IMG/VR virus record: IMGVR_UViG_3300017971_000361 | Span: 1 to 50,222 of that record | Reading direction: 5' to 3' (one strand) | From: a virus | Length of the DNA: 50,222 nucleotides | Shown here: positions 13,835-22,644 of the stretch, one piece after another | Numbering within the stretch: position 1 is the first letter of the stretch | Layout of the letters: every line of letters starts with the position of its first letter | Notes under the pieces: model-generated | Database searches by the model: none | What the model was told of the DNA's origin: nothing | What the model saw: the letters and a program-made list of their open reading frames with translations, nothing else | Translations under genes and position numbers: made by a program

Positions 13835-14167
13835 CTACACCCCTTTAAACGCGTTGTTGATCTCGACCGCTAAATTACTAGGCTTGGCGGCTTCGATCTT
13901 CGCCTTCTTCGCTTCTAGTGCGGCCTTGCGGCGTTCATACTCCGCACGTGCCTTCGCCTGGTCGTCCAGTGCTTTCAGCCCGGCCTGGTGTTCCACGGTT
14001 TCCAGTTTGCGCCGGTTGGACGCCAGTTGCACCGCGACCTGCAGGCGCTGTTCCGCGTTCCAGGCCCGGACCAGCAGACGCCACACGACGAACCCGACCA
14101 GCACCAGGCCCAGGACAGCCCACCCCAGGATCGGGATCTTCTTCAGCCAGGCAACGACCTTCGTCAC
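13835..14167 (-). CDS. Inner-membrane spanin-like protein (Rz-like), 110 aa
   Basis: An N-terminal membrane anchor (ILGWAVLGLVLVGFVVWRLLV, about residues 13-33) is followed by a long charged coiled coil (NRRKLETVEHQAGLKALDDQ, ARAEYERRKAALEAKKAKIE). This is the shape of an i-spanin, which joins the inner and outer membranes in the last step of Gram-negative lysis. The start is GTG 14167, overlapping the stop of the preceding gene (GTGA). The partner o-spanin is not obvious; the 151-residue neighbour is a candidate. The call rests on shape and position. Confidence 0.6.
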   Translation of the reverse strand: MTKVVAWLKKIPILGWAVLGLVLVGFVVWRLLVRAWNAEQRLQVAVQLASNRRKLETVEHQAGLKALDDQAKARAEYERRKAALEAKKAKIEAAKPSNLAVEINNAFKGV

Positions 14168-14388
14168 AACAGATCAACCAGTGCGTCGTGGTAGCGATCC
14201 AGTTCTACTGAAGCAGATCGAATATGCTTCTGGATCGAACCGAACCGCACACCAAGCCCAATAGAACCAATCTTCTCAGCTTCTGGTCCGCCGGTCCCGC
14301 GCAGTTCGTCAATTGCACAACATAGCTTGTACAAGGCTTCACGCCCTGGCCCGATCGGCAGATCGTCTACAATATCAAAGATATTCAT
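14164..14388 (-). CDS. Hypothetical protein of lower GC, 74 aa
   Basis: This small soluble protein (LPIGPGREALYKLCCAIDEL; SVELDRYHDALVDLL) has no membrane segment, unlike its neighbours in the lysis region. Its GC is near half, below the surrounding genes, and its codon choice is more mixed, which suggests recent acquisition. It sits between the holin candidate and the spanin-like gene with tight spacing. Function is unknown. Confidence 0.6.
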   Translation of the reverse strand: MNIFDIVDDLPIGPGREALYKLCCAIDELRGTGGPEAEKIGSIGLGVRFGSIQKHIRSASVELDRYHDALVDLL

Positions 14389-14389
14389 A

Positions 14390-14854
14390 TCATGCCTCCG
14401 GCGGCGGGTTTGCCACGTTGCGGATCTGCTTCCGCAGGGTGGCCACGATCACCGACGACAGGGCGCCGCCGGCTGCCCCCGACATGGCACCCCAGGCCAG
14501 GGCGTCGGTCAGAAGCAGCATGCCCGCCCCGGCACCGGCCGCGACCGACAGGATCCGAAGTCCCCACTGCCACCAGAAGGGATCACCGGGGCAATCGGCG
14601 TTCAGCTTCCCCAGGGCTTTCTTGCCCATTTGCGTGACCACCATGGCGATCGGAGCGGCCAGGACGCCCACGATTGCAAGGGTCTTCCAGTCCAGGCCGG
14701 CGGGAATCAGCGGGCTGGTTGCCGCTTCCCCGCCGTCACCGGCAACTGCCCGGCCGGTGCAGTCCACCAGACACAGCAGCATGACGATCAGAAACAGCAG
14801 GTATTCGGTCAAGTTCCCATTGACCACCCGGAAGAAGCGGCGCGCCTGTTCCAT
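14390..14854 (-). CDS. Multi-span membrane protein, holin candidate, 154 aa
   Basis: Three to four hydrophobic stretches are visible: TEYLLFLIVMLLCLV near the N-terminus, TLAIVGVLAAPIAMVV in the middle, and a Gly/Ala-rich region ILSVAAGAGAGMLLL followed by AMSGAAGGALSSVIVATL. The C-terminus is basic (LRKQIRNVANPPP). Size, topology and place beside the amidase fit a holin, which would release the endolysin, but sequence alone cannot prove it. ATG 14854 is preferred to the ATG at 14869 because GAAGGGGGAAC lies directly before it. Confidence 0.6.
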   Translation of the reverse strand: MEQARRFFRVVNGNLTEYLLFLIVMLLCLVDCTGRAVAGDGGEAATSPLIPAGLDWKTLAIVGVLAAPIAMVVTQMGKKALGKLNADCPGDPFWWQWGLRILSVAAGAGAGMLLLTDALAWGAMSGAAGGALSSVIVATLRKQIRNVANPPPEA

Positions 14855-14898
14855 CGGTTCCCCCTTCAAGACTTGCGTTTGCGCGGCGGCATATCAGA

Positions 14899-15279
14899 CT
14901 AGGTGTGTCTTTTGCTGCGTGCCGCCAGTTTCGTAAGCACCTGTGCCACCATATCGGATACGTGCTGCAGGTCGCCTTCCAGGGCGTCGCGAACGCGCGA
15001 CGCGCAATCCTCCCCCGGCGGCCGACCGTAGCACGGAACCTTCCCTAGCAGTTCTTCCTGTTGCTTGCGTGCCGTCGTGATCAGCAGCACCTTCGCCTGT
15101 TCGCGGGTGATCGGGGCTGCTTCTTTCAGGGCTTCGACCACGGCCGCCTTCACCTGGTCGGCGGTCAGGGACGGGGCCTTTTCCTTCCGACCCTTCAGGA
15201 AGTCCAGCAGCCCGCGCAGGAACAGCACCAGCACAGCGATCACGCCCACCAGAATTTTCAGCAGCTCGGACTGTTCCAC
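14899..15279 (-). CDS. Single-span membrane protein, lysis-associated, 126 aa
   Basis: The N-terminal hydrophobic segment (ILVGVIAVLVLFLRGLLDFL, about residues 9-28) is followed by a basic patch (KGRKEK) and a helical, charged domain with two Cys residues. It is coded directly after the amidase. It may be a second holin or antiholin, or a regulator of lysis timing. A phage membrane protein of another kind is equally possible. Confidence 0.6.
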   Translation of the reverse strand: MEQSELLKILVGVIAVLVLFLRGLLDFLKGRKEKAPSLTADQVKAAVVEALKEAAPITREQAKVLLITTARKQQEELLGKVPCYGRPPGEDCASRVRDALEGDLQHVSDMVAQVLTKLAARSKRHT

Positions 15280-15291
15280 GGGTTGCCACCT

Positions 15292-15957
15292 TTACGCCAC
15301 CAGGTCGTCGCCCAACTTCAGCACCCTGCCAGCCCCCGAAGCCAGATCCAACGCTGACACCATAGCGTCGGCGTGTTCCATATCCAAGCTTCGCAGGTAG
15401 CAGTATAGCACGGGGAAGGCGCCGTCCGCGTGGTGGGTGTAGGTATGCGCTTGAATCCCGCCACGTTTCGCGGCGCCTTTGACCCGGGCCATGGCAAAAC
15501 GGTTACCACCCAGCAACCCCACCCAGTCGGGTGCCACGTCGTCCAGCGTGTCCACCAGGTGTTTGATCAGATCCCACAGCGACCGCAGCTGCGCGTCGGG
15601 CGGGACCGTGTACTGCTTTCTGTGGGCCCACCTGGCCGGGATCACTTCGGGCCGATCGATCCACGACTTCGGGATCGCTGTGGGGTAGTAGGGGTTCACG
15701 ACTTCGATCCCGACGGACCGCCGGTTCAGCCGGCCGGCATGGGCGACCACCCGATCCAGGGGCGCCATGTCGTACACCTTCCCGTCGCGGTCCACCAGGA
15801 AGTGCACGCCGCACCCTTTGCGCAGCAGCACCTTGACAGTCCGCTCCTTCGTCGGTGACACGCTTTCGTGCACCACCATGGCGTCGGTCTTCACCTTCGG
15901 CCGGCGTGCGTACGACCTGAACCCGGGCCGGTTTTCAACGATCGTCAGGTTCCCCAT
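15292..15957 (-). CDS. Endolysin: N-acetylmuramoyl-L-alanine amidase (Amidase_2/PGRP type)
   Basis: This enzyme would cut the bond between N-acetylmuramic acid and L-alanine in peptidoglycan at the end of infection. The 221-residue protein is a single zinc amidase domain. His30 (MVVHESV), the strand VHFLVDRDGKVYDMAP, His73 in VAHAG, the SVGIEVVNPYY strand with Glu85, and a late His group in IQAHTYTHHADG (171-176) match the fold and zinc ligands of the family. There is no signal peptide and no separate cell-wall binding domain, so export depends on a holin. It lies between the tail spike and the membrane genes. Confidence 0.85.
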   Translation of the reverse strand: MGNLTIVENRPGFRSYARRPKVKTDAMVVHESVSPTKERTVKVLLRKGCGVHFLVDRDGKVYDMAPLDRVVAHAGRLNRRSVGIEVVNPYYPTAIPKSWIDRPEVIPARWAHRKQYTVPPDAQLRSLWDLIKHLVDTLDDVAPDWVGLLGGNRFAMARVKGAAKRGGIQAHTYTHHADGAFPVLYCYLRSLDMEHADAMVSALDLASGAGRVLKLGDDLVA

Positions 15958-15969
15958 TCTGCCCCCCCC

Positions 15970-18687
15970 TTAGCTGTTCAGCGGATCGCTGTCCGTGGCG
16001 GTCTGGTGGAAGTTGTTCGTGCCCTGGTCACGTACCCCGCCGCCGTTCAGGTCGTTACCCACAACCACGTTGTTGTCCGCGTTGGTTACCAGCCAGACAC
16101 CTTCCGGATTCGTTGCCCCACTGTTCGGTTCCACCACGTTGCCCGTGATCGTGCTACTGTCGGACTCGCACACGACCCCATGGCCATTCGTGGCTTCCCC
16201 GTCGGCAGCGTCAATGATCGTGTTGCCGGTTACCGTGTTACGTGCGGACCCCCCAAGGGACAGGTGGATCCCGTAGGAATCGGGATCGTTGATCGTGTTG
16301 TTGGCCACACGGGATCGGTTGCCATGCAGCACAATCCCGATCCCACCGGCGTCCTGGACGCTGTTATCCACGATCCCGCAGTCCACCGCGTCGTATACCC
16401 TGATCCCGATCCCATCGAACGCTTCAACGGTACACCCGCGCACCGTACAGTGCTTTGACGTCAGATTGTCCCCGGTACCAACCGTGATCCCGTCAATACG
16501 TGTGCTTTGGGTTGTCCCGATCTTGTACACGTGACAGTCGACGACCGACACGTTTTCCGCATCTCGAATCCGGATCCCCCAGTCAGTACAGGAAAACGAC
16601 ACGACGCCTACGATCCTGGCGTGTTCTAGGGTGTCGTCTTCGAAGTTCAGCACTCCGTTGATCTGCCCGCCGGCCGTGCGCAGGTTTTCGATCGTAATGA
16701 ACTCTGCCGTGGTTCCGCCACCGTCGGCGTGCACGATTACGCGATACGGCGCAGACGAAGGCGGGGAAGTTCCTAGACTAGTTCCACAAGCCAAGTTTCT
16801 GATCGTCACGTATTTCGCGCCGGTCAGATCGAATAGAGCGTTATCGTCGTCCCAGTACACACCGAAAGAATCATTGTTGCTCAGTCCCTCGATCGTGCAG
16901 TACGAAGGCACAACGATCGGTGTGCTCTGTTCTTCAGTCAGTCCAGCAACAACAATCCGCCATTCCTTGAAATCCTGCGCCGTTCCGCTGGTCGGGTCGG
17001 TCAGTTCCTTGATTGCCGCGCATGCTTCACCGACCGTTTTGAAATGGGCACCGGGGAGTTTTGCACCGGCCGCCCCCACCTGACCGACCACGATTTCACG
17101 GGCCCGGACGAAGTTGTCCGTGATCATTCGCATATCCACCACGGACACTGGCACCGAAGCGGTGGTGTCCACGTACCCGATCGGTATGTCGTCCGGGTCT
17201 GGTAGCGGCATGGTGGCGCGCTGTGCGAATTCCGGCGGGCTGGTCGTACTGTCCAGGTACACGTATGCGTCGGACGTCACGGTCAGGGTGTCGGCTGCGA
17301 TCACCTGGTACTGTCCATTGACAACGCACTTGCATTCCGACACGTCGATATCGGTTCCGCCGCCCAGGGTGGCTTCACCACCTTCCAAGATCACCGACCC
17401 GTTGTACAGTTCCAGTCCGGTTTCGATCGTGCGCTGGTGGTTGATCGCCCCCAGAATGTTCTGCGGCAGGTCGGCGTCCAGATCGGTATCAGTCGCGCCG
17501 CTGAATAAGACCGACGACGGCGTGTTCACGTCATAGAATTGCAGACCGGACACGGCGTTCAGCTGATCCTGGATCGTCAGGTATCCACTGTCTAGATAGA
17601 TCCCGTCAGCAGTGGGATCGCATATTAGTTCCCACCGGTTCGATCCGCGCTGGATCGTCAGGTTCCGCGCCGCCCGGTGCAGCACCAGATCGGGCTTCGC
17701 GTCACCGGCCGCGTGGTTGTCGTTGCCGATCAGCACGGACCCGTCCTTCTGGATCTGCATGGTCCGGTCGGTACCGCCTTCGGGCACGATGCTGATCTGT
17801 GGGTGGTCGTCCGGTTCCGCCGTGTACGCTTTCACAGCGATCTTGTGGTGGTTGTTGGCGTCCACTTCGACGATATCCCCGAACACCAGCGCGGGGTCGG
17901 TATAGATCACCTGGTCGTCCAGATCCTTCGCGGACGGCGGGTTCCCGCTGCCGCCGCCGGTCACGTTGCCGAGATAGACCACCCCGGATTCCAGGCGCAG
18001 GTCGGTGTCGCGTTCGATTCGCAGTCCTTCCAACACCACCCAATAGTCGGACGCGGTGGTGCTGGGTGTCGTCTGCCCCATGTAATGGGCAACGTCGATC
18101 TTGTTCGATCCGGCGTCGAAGTACACGTTTGCCTGCACGATCGCTTCCGCTTCCACAGTGGTCTGCGGATCGGTCTTCAGGTACACCGACACTACGCGAT
18201 CCGTGTTGTCCCGGCTGGCTTCCAGTACACTGTCCACCACGAAGGTCAGCGACCCCGTGTTGTCCACCACACTGTCGGGTTCCGCCTTGTTCCCCACCCA
18301 GTCTTTCGCGAACCGGTATTCCTTGTCACCGGTCCGCGGGTTTTCCAGGACACCGGAAGCCAGTTCCACGTACTGCAGACCGACGTGATAGATGATCGCG
18401 TTCTCATTTTCGAACGGCACGTCCTGTGTCAGCCCCAGGCCCAGGCCCGACGTGTCCATGGTGTTACCGGCACCATCGTTCGCCTGGAACGACGTGGGGT
18501 CCAGGGTGATCACGTCGTTGCCCGTGATATCCAGATCGACCGCTTCGTACAGCCCTTCGGCGGTGAACAGGTGTTCGATCGCTTCCTGCACCTTTGCGTC
18601 CACGTATTCCAGCAGGCCGTCCCGCAGATCCAGAAGCCCCAGAAGCTTCTTCTGGGTGATCTCTACTTTCGTTCCGCCGGTCACCAT
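15970..18687 (-). CDS. Tail spike/fibre with right-handed beta-helix domain, 905 aa
   Basis: The N-terminal part (1-90) has a helical segment (QKKLLGLLDLRDGLLEYVDA) that may attach to the baseplate. A beta-rich middle follows. From about residue 600 the protein becomes a series of NosD/pectin-lyase type coils (VTIRNLACG, ISVVDCHVYK-like turns, GIRVYDAVDCGIVDNSV, NRSRVANNTINDP, RNTVTGNTI, DSSTITGNVVEP, DNNVVVGNDL), each with Asn/Thr ladders. Such domains bind or degrade host surface sugars. No catalytic residues can be assigned. It is the last structural gene before the endolysin, the usual place for receptor-binding proteins. Confidence 0.8.
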   Translation of the reverse strand: MVTGGTKVEITQKKLLGLLDLRDGLLEYVDAKVQEAIEHLFTAEGLYEAVDLDITGNDVITLDPTSFQANDGAGNTMDTSGLGLGLTQDVPFENENAIIYHVGLQYVELASGVLENPRTGDKEYRFAKDWVGNKAEPDSVVDNTGSLTFVVDSVLEASRDNTDRVVSVYLKTDPQTTVEAEAIVQANVYFDAGSNKIDVAHYMGQTTPSTTASDYWVVLEGLRIERDTDLRLESGVVYLGNVTGGGSGNPPSAKDLDDQVIYTDPALVFGDIVEVDANNHHKIAVKAYTAEPDDHPQISIVPEGGTDRTMQIQKDGSVLIGNDNHAAGDAKPDLVLHRAARNLTIQRGSNRWELICDPTADGIYLDSGYLTIQDQLNAVSGLQFYDVNTPSSVLFSGATDTDLDADLPQNILGAINHQRTIETGLELYNGSVILEGGEATLGGGTDIDVSECKCVVNGQYQVIAADTLTVTSDAYVYLDSTTSPPEFAQRATMPLPDPDDIPIGYVDTTASVPVSVVDMRMITDNFVRAREIVVGQVGAAGAKLPGAHFKTVGEACAAIKELTDPTSGTAQDFKEWRIVVAGLTEEQSTPIVVPSYCTIEGLSNNDSFGVYWDDDNALFDLTGAKYVTIRNLACGTSLGTSPPSSAPYRVIVHADGGGTTAEFITIENLRTAGGQINGVLNFEDDTLEHARIVGVVSFSCTDWGIRIRDAENVSVVDCHVYKIGTTQSTRIDGITVGTGDNLTSKHCTVRGCTVEAFDGIGIRVYDAVDCGIVDNSVQDAGGIGIVLHGNRSRVANNTINDPDSYGIHLSLGGSARNTVTGNTIIDAADGEATNGHGVVCESDSSTITGNVVEPNSGATNPEGVWLVTNADNNVVVGNDLNGGGVRDQGTNNFHQTATDSDPLNS

Positions 18688-18696
18688 GTCTTCCCC

Positions 18697-20106
18697 CTAT
18701 GATGGCACCAGGTCCACAACTAGCAGCGGGCGCTGGTATACTTCCATTGGTCCAATCTGCAGGTTGCCCACGGACGTCGCCGGGCATTGTACCGCAATCG
18801 TCCCCGAATCGTGATCATTGTTTGCCAGATCAAAAAACAGGTTGCCGTCCAAGTACACCTGTATTCGGTTGTCGCCCCCGTCTTCTTCCGCGATATCGAC
18901 CAGGAAGCTGAACCAGGCGCCAACTACAAGCGGCCACGACGCCGTGTCCAGGGTAACATCGCCGCCGGCTGTCGTAACGCTGTGCAGTTCCACGGTTGAT
19001 GGAGGCGCAAGGCGAATATAGTACCCTTCTACGTCGGTCTGATCGTCATACGCATAGAACCACAGGCGCCCTTCGCTATCGGCTGCTGGCAACCGAACCA
19101 GTCCCCGGTATATGTATCCAGACCACCCGGGCGTATTGCGTGGTCCGCGGTCTTCCATCGCGCCCCGCCGGTTCACCAGTTCCTTTGTGTCCGGGGTCAG
19201 CAGGAAGTGGGGGTGGTCGGGTTCGTCGGGCGGGTCGGTTGGTGACCCTTCCACCCAGGTTACGGCGTTCGTGCCCAGGCTTTCCCAGTGCGCTAGACGT
19301 TGATCCAGGAACGTGTCCAGCCAGGTCACGAAGGCGACCTGGTACCGCTCCGACATGGGGCGCGCTAGTTCGATCACGTCCAGCACGAAGTCACTGCTGA
19401 TATCGTCGTCTTCGTCGGGAACGGCCGGGCCGCCGCCGCCATATGCACGGGCCTGATACCCAGCGGGTTCCGACCAGGTGGTTTGATTCGGGGGCAGCGG
19501 CACCCTGATTTCCACCGCGTGTTCGCCGTCGGGTTCGCCGGTGCCGGCGTCGGCCGTCGTGGTGTGGTCGGCCAGCACGTCGGCCGGGCCCCATTCCTGC
19601 CCCACCACCAGTTCGTCGGTCAGATTGCGCACCTGGAACCAGTCGAAGATCAGGGGGCGAACCCCGGTGAACGCGCGCACGAAGTCGGCCAGGGCGCCAC
19701 GTCGGCCGCGCTTTTTCCAGTACGCCACGGCGATCCCGATCATCTTGCGCTTGTTCAGCGCTGACAGCTGCTGTGCGATCGTGTTCGGCAGGCCGGACCC
19801 GCGGCCCCACCCCACGATCGTCAGCAGGTGATCGACCAGGGCAGCCGGCACCCGGTCGTATCGCATCATTTGCGCGATCTTCCACGTCTTCTGTTGCTGT
19901 CGGTCGAACAGTTCCTGCGGGCGCTGTAGATACCGCAGCAGCAGTTCGCGCCCCTGCTGGGCGTCCGCTTCGCGCAGGACCAGGGGAAGGGCCTGGTACA
20001 ACTGCAGGTCCGCGACGTCGGACGCGTCGGGCGTGTTCACGAACGTTTCGGACGGGCTGCCGCTGTCCGGTGGGTTGTCCCGTGTATAGTCGTCCAGTGT
20101 CGCCAT
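18697..20106 (-). CDS. P2 gpI-like tail/baseplate protein with C-terminal LamG-like domain, 469 aa
   Basis: Residues 30-180 resemble the phage tail protein I group (LPLVLREADAQQGRELLLRY; LTIVGWGRG; KRKMIGIAVAYWKKRGRRGA; LADFVRAFTG), which sits at the edge of the baseplate and links it to fibres. The last 130 residues form a concanavalin/LamG-like beta sandwich (SGYIYRGLVRLP; LWFYAYDD; WFSFLVDIAEE; IQVYLDGNLFFDLANND). Gene order J, I, fibre matches P2-like phages. The added LamG domain suggests sugar binding at the baseplate rim; this part is inferred. Confidence 0.75.
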   Translation of the reverse strand: MATLDDYTRDNPPDSGSPSETFVNTPDASDVADLQLYQALPLVLREADAQQGRELLLRYLQRPQELFDRQQQKTWKIAQMMRYDRVPAALVDHLLTIVGWGRGSGLPNTIAQQLSALNKRKMIGIAVAYWKKRGRRGALADFVRAFTGVRPLIFDWFQVRNLTDELVVGQEWGPADVLADHTTTADAGTGEPDGEHAVEIRVPLPPNQTTWSEPAGYQARAYGGGGPAVPDEDDDISSDFVLDVIELARPMSERYQVAFVTWLDTFLDQRLAHWESLGTNAVTWVEGSPTDPPDEPDHPHFLLTPDTKELVNRRGAMEDRGPRNTPGWSGYIYRGLVRLPAADSEGRLWFYAYDDQTDVEGYYIRLAPPSTVELHSVTTAGGDVTLDTASWPLVVGAWFSFLVDIAEEDGGDNRIQVYLDGNLFFDLANNDHDSGTIAVQCPATSVGNLQIGPMEVYQRPLLVVDLVPS

Positions 20107-20115
20107 GCCCGCCCC

Positions 20116-22260
20116 CTAGCTGGGTATGATATCGATCCGCGCCGTGTTCGTCGGCAGTTCGTCCGCGTTCAGGTTCACGTTGGACGCGGGATCGGTCAGG
20201 GTCACGTCTTCCACGTCGTCGTCGCTGTCGAAGATCACGCTGATCAGCTTCGACCGGTACACCGTGCCGCCCACTTCGTGTTCGTAATTCCCGTCGTCGT
20301 CGGTGGCCACCGGTGACAGGTACGCCGCCATTACGGCTTCCATGGTGTCCCTGTCGCCGCCCGTGGTGGTGGCGTCGATCACGATCGGTACCGGCGTGTA
20401 GTTTTCCGCGGTCAGTTCGTGGTTCATGATCAGCACGCCGTCGGTATCGGTCTGCGGGCTGCCGTTGAAGTACAGTTCCAGTTCGTCCAGGGTCGCCTGC
20501 GGCAGCAACCCGCCGCCGGCCCCGACCACGATCAGGCGTACGGTCTTCGGCCCGTAATAGTCCACGAAAGCTTTCGCCCGGACTACCGGGGACGTTCCGT
20601 CGTCGGCCACCCACGCCTGTGCCAGTTCTTCGCAGTCGCCCCCGGTTACCGCTCGGTCACGCGTGCGCAACGACGCCGGGCCGGCAACCTTCACCCGTTC
20701 CAGGTCGGTCTCGTCGTACCCGTCTTTCGCTACCCATCCGGTGCCCGGCCGCGGGTTCGTGACGTTCGCCAGGATCGCTACCCCTGATCGGTTCTCCGTC
20801 ACCGTGTTTGCGCCCACGTTGCCCGACGTTTCGGCGCCCACCCGGTACACGATCACGATGTTATCCACACCCTGCGGCGGGATCTTGCCGGTGTTCCCGT
20901 CGCCGAAGGTGACGGTTGCCCGCCCGTCTTCGTCGAAGTCAACCGTATAGTGCCGGTCAGTGGACGCGCTGGACAGGAAGTTTTCGACTTCCACCCAGTC
21001 CACCGCGCCCGACCCTTCGTCCACGGTTACCGATAGGGTACCCTCGATTACTTCCGTCCGGCTGGTCTGGACTTCCTGGGACGCAAGCCCCGTCGCCGAT
21101 GCTGCCGGATCGTCGGTGACGGTCTGTCCCTGGGTGGCCGTGTGCTTCACGTACTGATCGCCTTCAGTGATCAGGGTGCGCTGGAACACCGTGGGGTTCG
21201 CCTGGTCGTTGATCACGCGCAGTCGGATCCAGTACGCGGTCGTGCCGTCCACCGCGGTCGGTTGCCACTGGCGATCCGTCGTTTCGGGCAGCGTGAACGA
21301 CACCACCCTGTCGGACCCGTCCACGGTTTCCACGACGTCGGCAAGTTCTTTCCAGGCCGCGCCCACCAGGTAGTCGGACGCTTCGGTGGACGGGCTTGCC
21401 TGCAGCAGATACCCAGGATCCACGTGGTTGTTCGACCCGTCCCATTCAGAAGCCACGGTGGCTTCGGCCCCGGTGATCAGGGACTTGACCGTCACCTGTG
21501 CCCCGTGGCGATCGTTCGTCCCCAGCAGGGCGTCCACCACGATTTTCATGACCCCACCACCCAGATCGGCCACGCTGTCCGGCGTCGCGTCTTCCGTGCC
21601 CCCGTCGTAATACTCCCAGGCGTGATCGTCGTCGCTCCAGATATCGCCGGCCGTGGGGACGACCAAGTCCAGCTGGTTCACCAGCACGTCGTCGTGCCCG
21701 ACGTACAGCGCGTCGCCTTCTTCCGGTGTGGCACCCCAGGGGCTGAATGTGGTACCCACGTCACGGGCTGCCGCCGTGTGGTCGGTGAAGCTGCCGCCGT
21801 CGTCCCCGTAGCAGTACCCCACCTGATCCGACTGGGTGATCACGTCGCCGCCGTCCACTTCGAAGAAGATCGCGGGCGTGTCGCCGGCCGCCTTCGTGGT
21901 GAAGTAGAAGTCCGTCGGCAGGGTATAGTCGGACGTCAGGACGGTTGATAGCTTCGTGATCAGTTCGACGACCCCGGGCGTGGGCTGGGACAGGGTGTAG
22001 TCGATCAGGCGCAGGTGCCCCTTCACCGATTCGCGCAGGCGGGCCGTATCGAAGATCGATTCCAGTGCAACATGGTCCAGAAGCACGTTGTTCAGGTGAC
22101 CGATCAGCGCCTGAAGGCGAAGCAGCTGGATCGCCGGTTCGTTCGGGTCTTCGTCGGACAGCTCGGGAACGTTGGCACGCAGCCACAGCAGGGCGTCCTG
22201 TAGGATCTCCGGGTAGTAGAACCCACTGAACCGGAAGTCCGGAATGGTGATCGTGGTCAT
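20116..22260 (-). CDS. Baseplate J-like protein, 714 aa
   Basis: A large baseplate wedge protein of the gpJ/T4 gp6 family. The conserved C-terminal half shows FGDGNTGKIPPQGVDNIVIVYRV near residue 455 and the downstream GNVGANTV; RTRDRAVTGGDCEELA; RAKAFVDYYGPKTVRLIVVG, the standard signature of the family. It is longer than P2 gpJ (near 300 residues), with an inserted beta-rich N-terminal half. It ends in TAG and overlaps the start of nothing downstream. It follows the gp25-like gene by a 4-base overlap (ATGA), as in many contractile tails. Confidence 0.88.
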   Translation of the reverse strand: MTTITIPDFRFSGFYYPEILQDALLWLRANVPELSDEDPNEPAIQLLRLQALIGHLNNVLLDHVALESIFDTARLRESVKGHLRLIDYTLSQPTPGVVELITKLSTVLTSDYTLPTDFYFTTKAAGDTPAIFFEVDGGDVITQSDQVGYCYGDDGGSFTDHTAAARDVGTTFSPWGATPEEGDALYVGHDDVLVNQLDLVVPTAGDIWSDDDHAWEYYDGGTEDATPDSVADLGGGVMKIVVDALLGTNDRHGAQVTVKSLITGAEATVASEWDGSNNHVDPGYLLQASPSTEASDYLVGAAWKELADVVETVDGSDRVVSFTLPETTDRQWQPTAVDGTTAYWIRLRVINDQANPTVFQRTLITEGDQYVKHTATQGQTVTDDPAASATGLASQEVQTSRTEVIEGTLSVTVDEGSGAVDWVEVENFLSSASTDRHYTVDFDEDGRATVTFGDGNTGKIPPQGVDNIVIVYRVGAETSGNVGANTVTENRSGVAILANVTNPRPGTGWVAKDGYDETDLERVKVAGPASLRTRDRAVTGGDCEELAQAWVADDGTSPVVRAKAFVDYYGPKTVRLIVVGAGGGLLPQATLDELELYFNGSPQTDTDGVLIMNHELTAENYTPVPIVIDATTTGGDRDTMEAVMAAYLSPVATDDDGNYEHEVGGTVYRSKLISVIFDSDDDVEDVTLTDPASNVNLNADELPTNTARIDIIPS

Positions 22261-22637
22261 GCTGTCACCCCTTGCTGCCCTGTCTTCACGATCAGCGAAA
22301 CGTCGCGCTGTTCGTCGGTTTCAAGATCCTGGTACAGCACCCGCACAGTTAGTTCGCCTTCGGCCGTTTCTTCGAACTGCAGATCGTTCAGGCGCGCCTT
22401 TAGTTCGCCTTCGAACCGCGCGAAGTGGATTTCAATTTCGCGCCGGACGACGGCCTGGGTTGCAGGGTCTGCCAGGTCGAAGGTGGGATACTGGATCCCC
22501 ACGTCGTTGTTCCACGGGTTCACGTTGTCGCCGTCACCCATTGCTAACAGAATGATCTTGCCCGTCTGGCGTTCGCCAGACTGCAAGACCAGTCGGCCGT
22601 TCAAGCCCCGAACAGGTATCGCGATTCCGGTTGCCAT
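22257..22637 (-). CDS. Baseplate wedge protein, gp25/gpW-like
   Basis: This 126-residue protein matches the GPW_gp25 group in size and place (between spike and gpJ). Visible signs are the strand-helix core FDLADPATQAVVRREIEIHFARFEGEL followed by NDLQFEE and a closing pair of strands (TVRVLYQDLETDEQ, VSLIVKTG). Gp25 staples sheath and baseplate wedge and is essential for contractile tail assembly. Usually it carries a conserved EPR motif; I see a weaker form here, so the call rests on context as well. Confidence 0.7.
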   Translation of the reverse strand: MATGIAIPVRGLNGRLVLQSGERQTGKIILLAMGDGDNVNPWNNDVGIQYPTFDLADPATQAVVRREIEIHFARFEGELKARLNDLQFEETAEGELTVRVLYQDLETDEQRDVSLIVKTGQQGVTA

Positions 22638-22644
22638 GGTTCGG

